From Paenibacillus timonensis (GTDB taxonomy: Bacteria; Bacillota; Bacilli; Paenibacillales; Paenibacillaceae), in NCBI RefSeq assembly GCF_022427145.1, contig NZ_JAKSXN010000003.1:1-64000 (forward strand): a DNA stretch of 64,000 nucleotides. The letters run 5' to 3'. Shown here one piece after another: positions 59,450-64,000 of the stretch (position 1 is the stretch's first letter; every line of letters starts with the position of its first letter). Below the pieces are notes generated by a model that worked only from the letters and a program-made list of their open reading frames with translations, had not been told where the DNA came from and made no database searches. The position numbers and the translations under genes are program-made.

Positions 59450-59845
59450 TTATTTATACTTTTCTGTTGTGTCTCGAACAACCATTGTCCCTTGGTACCT
59501 TCCCATTTGGCTAGTAAACCGGTAGCTCCCTGCTTCATTAGGAAACAGCTCAACTATAGCCTTTTGTCCGTACGGCAGCACGATACTTTTATGATAATGG
59601 GGGAACATGACCAATTCTGAATAAGCCGTCTTTTCCTCCCTGATAAATTCCATACGGACAGGTTTACCACGTTGTACAACAATCGTATTCGGCATGTACT
59701 TTCCATTCACGCGGATCTTTACTTCTTGATAACCTGATGGGCTGAGAATAATGTGGTGTTTCTTTTTTTTCCTAAATAAGAAACCGATACTCCCGACAAT
59801 AAACAGTAGAATTAATAAAGTACCTCCCCATTGATAAATGCTCAT
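59450..59845 (-). CDS. Membrane-anchored cupredoxin-like protein lacking the usual Cys
   Basis: The protein has 131 residues from an ATG at 59845 (GGGGAACTCC before it). One membrane helix lies at about 8-24. A cupredoxin fold follows: GYQEVKIRVNGKYMPNTI, then VRMEFIREEKTAYSELV, FPHYHKSIVLPYG and YRFTSQMGRYQGTMVV. In related copper-locus proteins the copper-site segment reads FTCGMG and an earlier loop carries another Cys; here these are S and A. The Met and a His remain. It lies between copZ and the two-component genes. Confidence 0.8.
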   Translation of the reverse strand: MSIYQWGGTLLILLFIVGSIGFLFRKKKKHHIILSPSGYQEVKIRVNGKYMPNTIVVQRGKPVRMEFIREEKTAYSELVMFPHYHKSIVLPYGQKAIVELFPNEAGSYRFTSQMGRYQGTMVVRDTTEKYK

Positions 59846-59983
59846 GGAGTTCCCCGCTTTCAAAAATTTCATCTTTATGCCAGTTATTATAATCAACAAA
59901 GATAAGTTTGTTATGAGATTAACCTGAGAAATAAATAAGAAGTAATTTCGGCTCAAGCCAACCTACCATGATATCACTACCGC

Positions 59984-60013
59984 AAAAAACAAGCACTCAA
60001 TCGAGTGCTTGTT
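59984..60013 (-). terminator. Rho-independent terminator after copZ
   Basis: A perfect 11-bp stem (59988-59998 with 60003-60013) is followed on the minus strand by TTTTTTG. It ends the copA-copZ unit, so the cupredoxin gene is transcribed separately or by read-through. Confidence 0.9.
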
Positions 60014-60049
60014 CGTAACTGGCATTCAAAGAAATATTGAACTAATCAT

Positions 60050-60247
60050 TTAATTTACTTTATAGCCTGTCTTGTTAATGGCTTCTTTAATCTCATCCAA
60101 AGAAACTTTATTATCGTCGAACTCAACTGCAACGGATTTGGAAGCTAAATCAACTTCACACGATGCACCAACATTCTCTACTGATGTTTCCACCTTTTTA
60201 GCGCAGCCTCCACAGTGCATACCTTCAACGATTAAATTTGCTTTCAT
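60050..60247 (-). CDS. copZ: Copper chaperone CopZ
   Basis: The protein has 65 residues from an ATG at 60247 with GGAGGTAAC. It is a single heavy-metal-associated domain with GMHCGGCAKKVE (residues 9-20), the MxCxxC copper(I) site. It carries Cu(I) to the N-terminal domains of CopA. It lies 43 bp after copA. Confidence 0.94.
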   Translation of the reverse strand: MKANLIVEGMHCGGCAKKVETSVENVGASCEVDLASKSVAVEFDDNKVSLDEIKEAINKTGYKVN

Positions 60248-60290
60248 GTTTGTTACCTCCATATTTTGATTTCGTTTTTGAATTCACTTT

Positions 60291-62699
60291 TTATAATTTT
60301 ACTCTTTGCAGACGAAGCGAATTAAGCACGACGGATACAGAACTAAAGGCCATCGCTGCCCCCGCAAGCCATGGGGCTAAGAACCCCAGAGCCGCAATCG
60401 GAATTCCCAACGAGTTATAAGCCAAGGCCCAAAAGAAGTTTTGTCTAATATTGCTCATGGTTTTACGACTCATATAGATCGCATCCGGAATGCTGTTTAG
60501 ATCTCCCCGCATTAAGGTAACATCCGCTGCTTCCATGGCCACATCGGTACCTGTACCAATAGCCATACCTATGTCCGCAGTAGCAAGAGCAGGGGCATCA
60601 TTAATGCCGTCACCTACCATCGCCACTTTTTTGCCTTGAGCTTGCAGCTTCTTGACTTCTTCTGCCTTACCTTCAGGCAAAACCTCCGCTAATACGTGTT
60701 CAATACCTACTTCTTTGGCGATGGCGTTAGCCGTTCTTTGGTTATCCCCTGTAATCATGACAACTTCAATACCCAGTTGTTTTAATCTCGAGACAGCTGC
60801 TTTTGAGGTTTCTTTAATTGTATCGGCAACCGCAACCAGCCCAGCATAGGCACCATCTATAGCAACCAGCATTGCCGTCTTTCCTCCCGTCTCCAGGTCC
60901 TCCATATTGGAAATCGCCTCAGCATAAGCGATATTCCGAGAAGCTAGAAGTTTTCGGGTTCCAACCAGCAGCTCGCGGCCATCTACAATGGCACGAATTC
61001 CATGTCCGGGTATCGCTTCAAATTGCTCTGTTTCCGGAATGTTGATTCCTTTGGAAACTGCACCGTTTACGATAGCTTCGGCCAGCGGATGCTCCGACTT
61101 TTTCTCGGCAGCCGCAACCAAACGCAAGAACTCATCTTCGTTTAATGCGTCTGTTATAACATCCGTAAGCTCAGGTTTCCCTTTTGTAACCGTTCCTGTT
61201 TTATCCAGAATAATGGCATTAATTTTATGCGTCGATTCTAAATGTTCACCCCCTTTGAATAATATCCCCGCCTCAGCGGCGCGTCCGGAGCCGGCCATAA
61301 TCGAGGTTGGCGTCGCCAACCCGAGGGCGCAAGGGCAGGCGATGACAAGAACGGCAATCAATTTTTCCAGCGCCTCCGCAAAATTGCCTGGCGCTACAAA
61401 GAAATACCATACTAGAAACGTTACTACAGCAATAGCTACAACGATTGGCACGAACACGCCTGAAATCCGGTCGGCCACTCTTTGAATAGGCGCCTTCGAG
61501 CCTTGGGCTTCTTCAACCACCTTAATAATTTGAGCCAGGGCAGTTTCTTTGCCAACCTTGGTGGCCTTAATCTTCAAAGAACCATTTTTATTGATTGTGG
61601 CTCCAATGACGCCTTCACCGGGATTTTTCTCAACCGGTATGCTTTCACCCGTGATCATGGACTCGTCAACCGACGAAGTGCCTTCAACAACTACTCCATC
61701 AACCGGCACCTTCTCCCCCGGTTTGACAACGATCAAGTCGCCTACGATGACCTGCTCTACGGGAAGAGATACTTCTTGACCGTCACGTATAACCAAAGCC
61801 GTCTTGGCCTGTAATCCCATTAGAGTTTTTATCGCTTCAGAAGTACGCCCCTTGGCAAGCATTTCAAACAATTTACCCAGGATGACCAAAGTGATGAGGA
61901 CGGAACTTGTTTCAAAATAAAGCTCAGCCGTTCCATGATGCCCCCCCATAAACTGCCATTCAAAGGTCTTATATACGCTATAGAAATAAGCCGCTGATGT
62001 GCCAAGGGCAATTAGAACATCCATGTTAGCACTTTTATTTCTAAGCGCTTTATACGCTCCCGTATAAAACTCTTTCCCGATCCAAAATTGCACAGGAGCG
62101 GCTAATACCAATTGAACCCAAGGGTTTAACAGAAACCCTGGAATCCACATAGAGGAAGTCCATTGGAAATGCGCGATCATTGCCCATAGCAAAGGCAAGG
62201 AAAGTGCTGCGGAGATAATTAGTTTCACTTTTTGTTTCCGGATCGCCTTGGCCCTATGGTCCTCTTGCTTTGATTCGCTTTTCGGCGTGGCCTGATAACC
62301 CAACTTCTGTACCCGTTGGATCATATCCTCCACTGTAACCTCGGATGGTGTGTATTCCACGTGAGCCGATTCCATGGCCAAATTTACGTTAGCCTTCGTT
62401 ACTCCCGGTAGCTTATTAAGCCCCTTTTCGATTCGTGTAGCACATGCAGCGCATGTCATTCCCCCAATTTGGAAATCAGCCGCAGACTTCACAGTGCCAT
62501 ATCCAAGATCAGAAATTTTTTTTTCAAAAGCCTCAACGTCGGTTTTATCCGAATCAAAATGTATCGTTGCTTTCTCTAATGCTAAATTGACATTAGCCGA
62601 TTCGACACCGTTCACTTTGTTTAATCCTTTTTCAATCCTTGTAGCACAAGCAGCACATGTCATACCTGAGATCTGCAAAGAAACCTGTTTGCTTGCCAT
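60291..62699 (-). CDS. copA: Copper-exporting P1B-type ATPase CopA
   Basis: This 802-residue P-type ATPase exports Cu(I). It has two N-terminal heavy-metal-associated domains (each [14 protein letters not shown], near 13 and 81) and then eight membrane segments. The transmembrane CPC ([11 protein letters not shown], near 455) is present, along with the phosphorylation motif DKTGTVTKG (Asp near 497), the HP motif (EHPLAEAI) and [10 protein letters not shown]. The length is normal. The promoter has a CsoR-type operator between the -35 and -10 boxes. Confidence 0.97.
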   Translation of the reverse strand: MASKQVSLQISGMTCAACATRIEKGLNKVNGVESANVNLALEKATIHFDSDKTDVEAFEKKISDLGYGTVKSAADFQIGGMTCAACATRIEKGLNKLPGVTKANVNLAMESAHVEYTPSEVTVEDMIQRVQKLGYQATPKSESKQEDHRAKAIRKQKVKLIISAALSLPLLWAMIAHFQWTSSMWIPGFLLNPWVQLVLAAPVQFWIGKEFYTGAYKALRNKSANMDVLIALGTSAAYFYSVYKTFEWQFMGGHHGTAELYFETSSVLITLVILGKLFEMLAKGRTSEAIKTLMGLQAKTALVIRDGQEVSLPVEQVIVGDLIVVKPGEKVPVDGVVVEGTSSVDESMITGESIPVEKNPGEGVIGATINKNGSLKIKATKVGKETALAQIIKVVEEAQGSKAPIQRVADRISGVFVPIVVAIAVVTFLVWYFFVAPGNFAEALEKLIAVLVIACPCALGLATPTSIMAGSGRAAEAGILFKGGEHLESTHKINAIILDKTGTVTKGKPELTDVITDALNEDEFLRLVAAAEKKSEHPLAEAIVNGAVSKGINIPETEQFEAIPGHGIRAIVDGRELLVGTRKLLASRNIAYAEAISNMEDLETGGKTAMLVAIDGAYAGLVAVADTIKETSKAAVSRLKQLGIEVVMITGDNQRTANAIAKEVGIEHVLAEVLPEGKAEEVKKLQAQGKKVAMVGDGINDAPALATADIGMAIGTGTDVAMEAADVTLMRGDLNSIPDAIYMSRKTMSNIRQNFFWALAYNSLGIPIAALGFLAPWLAGAAMAFSSVSVVLNSLRLQRVKL

Positions 62700-62741
62700 G
62701 TCCGACCCACCTCGTTTTATTCAAGTAACTTGCTTAATCAA

Positions 62742-62771
62742 AATATACCCTACAGGGGTACCCTATGTCAA
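62742..62771 (-). promoter_or_regulatory. copA promoter with embedded CsoR-type operator
   Basis: On the minus strand TTGACA (62766-62771) and TATATT (62742-62747) are 18 bp apart. The palindrome TACCC-N5-GGGTA (62746-62760) fills the spacer, which matches copper-repressor operators. No csoR gene is in the window. Confidence 0.8.
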
Positions 62772-62820
62772 TGCATTATTTTGATTTTGTTGGTGTTCCT
62801 TTTATCAACATTCCTTAGTA

Positions 62821-62850
62821 TTGCCCACTTTTGAAGAGGAGAAGTATAAT
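62821..62850 (+). promoter_or_regulatory. Promoter of the plus-strand nuclease-like gene
   Basis: TTGCCC (62821-62826) and TATAAT (62845-62850) are spaced 18 bp, 33 bp upstream of the ATG at 62883. Confidence 0.55.
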
Positions 62851-62882
62851 GGGAGAAGTTTGTATTACCATCGGAGGGTGTT

Positions 62883-64000
62883 ATGAAAGAATTGATTACA
62901 AAATTAGCTAATGAATATAAGCAAGATAAAGAATCCGTTTACCAAATATGGTTTCTGAATAATGAAGAAAGATTAAAAGCATTTCGCACGATTAGAAATG
63001 GGTTATTCGAAGTGATTAACGCCATAGAGAATAGAACTTTCGGAAATGATTTTAAAGGCTCGCTTTTAGAAACAGTTATTACAGCAATTTCTGAGCAAAA
63101 ACAAGTATTTACTGGAGCAGCCCATGCTTTTTATTGGAAACCTAAACTTCGTATACCCGACATTTATGAAAATGAAAATAATCAGTTAGCATTCGGGCGT
63201 TTTTTGAAAGCTTGCATTTCAGCCACCAATGAAAGACAAATTCTTCAGGAGATTGTGAAACTTGATCAACTTCAAATTAAAGGACTTGGTCCTGCTGTAG
63301 CTAATATCCTTTATTTCTTGCACCCCGCTCTCTTCCCTCCATTTAATACTGCCATTGTTAATGGGTTTAACACTCTTTTTGACATGAAAATAAAGTTAGG
63401 ATCCTGGAGTGCTTATTTGCAAATGAGGGAGACTATTATCTCAATAAATGAGAAATACCGAATACATTTTTCTAAGGATTTGGGAGCTATTAGTGGTCTT
63501 TTGTTTGAAATTGGCTCTGGTCGTTACATTTTTGAGCAGGATGCCGTAAAATTTGTTGCATCTTTGGAGAATGCCCAAAACGATAATTGGACTAAAAGAC
63601 ACCAAGAAGTAGTTCAGAACATCGTAGAAGAAAATGAACATTCTGAAATGCAAGCACATTTAGCTAAGGTTGGTTTCGCGTTGGGTTATAAAGTTTGGAT
63701 TGCTCAAAATGATCATAAAAGGGAGTGGAATGGTATAAAGCTTGGTGAGTTTTCGATCCCTTCATTGGATCTGCCAGCTATACCAAAACAAACGGCACAA
63801 ACGATCTCCCTTATCGATGTCTTATGGATAAATGCAAGAAATCAAATAGTAAGTGCGTTTGAAGTGGAGAAAAGTACATCAATTTATTCCGGAATTCTTA
63901 GACTACATGACCTCTCCATATCTATAACAAGTCATGAAAGCCGCCTATATCTTGTTGCCCCTGAAAAAAGGGAAAAGGAAATAAAGGCCCAACTATTAAG
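62883..64000 (+). CDS. Restriction-endonuclease-like protein (3' end beyond window)
   Basis: The frame from an ATG at 62883 (GGAGGGTG before it) stays open to the window end, giving at least 372 residues. Residues 1-200 are helical and of unknown fold (IKGLGPAVANILYFLHP, near 140, resembles a helix-hairpin-helix). Around residues 310-345 a stretch reads LIDVLWINARNQIVSAFEVEK, then STSIYSGILRL; D..E-x-E/K spacing and the strand context resemble a PD-(D/E)xK nuclease core. It may be part of a type II or orphan restriction system. No methylase is visible downstream within the window. Confidence 0.6.
   Translation, partial: MKELITKLANEYKQDKESVYQIWFLNNEERLKAFRTIRNGLFEVINAIENRTFGNDFKGSLLETVITAISEQKQVFTGAAHAFYWKPKLRIPDIYENENNQLAFGRFLKACISATNERQILQEIVKLDQLQIKGLGPAVANILYFLHPALFPPFNTAIVNGFNTLFDMKIKLGSWSAYLQMRETIISINEKYRIHFSKDLGAISGLLFEIGSGRYIFEQDAVKFVASLENAQNDNWTKRHQEVVQNIVEENEHSEMQAHLAKVGFALGYKVWIAQNDHKREWNGIKLGEFSIPSLDLPAIPKQTAQTISLIDVLWINARNQIVSAFEVEKSTSIYSGILRLHDLSISITSHESRLYLVAPEKREKEIKAQLL

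Noticed and set aside
63441-63659. 72-codon minus-strand frame
   Set aside because: It is antisense to the plus-strand nuclease-like gene and has no ribosome site.
1-64000. CRISPR arrays, tRNA or rRNA genes, complete insertion sequences
   Set aside because: No regularly spaced 25-40 bp repeats, cloverleaf-like genes or transposase genes with ends were recognised; the only short tandem array is the 12-bp repeat at 33.85 kb.

Overview
The window reads as a Bacillota (Firmicutes) genome, most likely Paenibacillaceae. Genes carry strong GGAGG-type ribosome binding sites with frequent GTG and TTG starts. The conjugation proteins are of the Gram-positive Tcp type, and the arsenic, phosphate and copper genes are of the low-GC Gram-positive kind. 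This family assignment is an inference. No rRNA, tRNA or CRISPR array was seen.

Region 1 (1-4.1 kb) is a piece of a defence-type locus. It holds a protein with two GHKL ATPase domains, cut by the window edge, and an Eco57I-like adenine methyltransferase split by a one-base frameshift. Region 2 (about 4.3-39.2 kb) is an integrated mobile element transcribed almost wholly on the minus strand. It begins (right side) with two small regulators, followed by a VirD4/HerA-like coupling ATPase, a replication-relaxation protein with four 12-bp repeats upstream, TcpC-, TcpD- and TcpE-like proteins, a VirB4-like ATPase, a VirB6-like membrane protein, a cell-wall hydrolase and a Dam-type methylase. It continues without a break into a Tad/Flp-pilus-like module: three MinD/TadZ-like proteins, a CpaB-like SAF protein, a CpaF ATPase, a fused double TadB/TadC membrane protein and pilin-like proteins. 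It ends with two exported proteins, small genes, a nucleotidyltransferase pair and a tyrosine recombinase. A block of two AT-rich genes (36.5-37.9 kb) sits between 32-bp direct repeats and looks like inserted cargo.

Region 3 (39.2-48.2 kb) is an arsenic island in three units: a Cys-tailed peptide, arsR and arsM; a flavin monooxygenase, a Cys-containing MarR regulator and an ArsN-like acetyltransferase; and arsR-acr3-arsC-arsD-arsA followed by a HesB-like protein and a dual-specificity phosphatase. Together these cover arsenate reduction, arsenite efflux, methylation and probably organoarsenical handling. Region 4 (48.2-54.7 kb) is the pstSCAB-phoU phosphate operon with a clear Pho box. It is flanked by two OmpR-type regulators whose receiver domains lack different key acidic residues, and by another ArsR repressor. 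High-affinity phosphate uptake beside ars genes would limit arsenate entry.

Region 5 (54.7-62.8 kb) holds a SHOCT protein, an M23 peptidase, a MarR regulator, a two-component system and copper genes: a cupredoxin-like protein lacking the usual cysteine, copZ, and copA with a CsoR-type operator inside its promoter. Region 6 (62.8-64 kb) is the start of a plus-strand gene that looks like a restriction-type nuclease and runs off the window.
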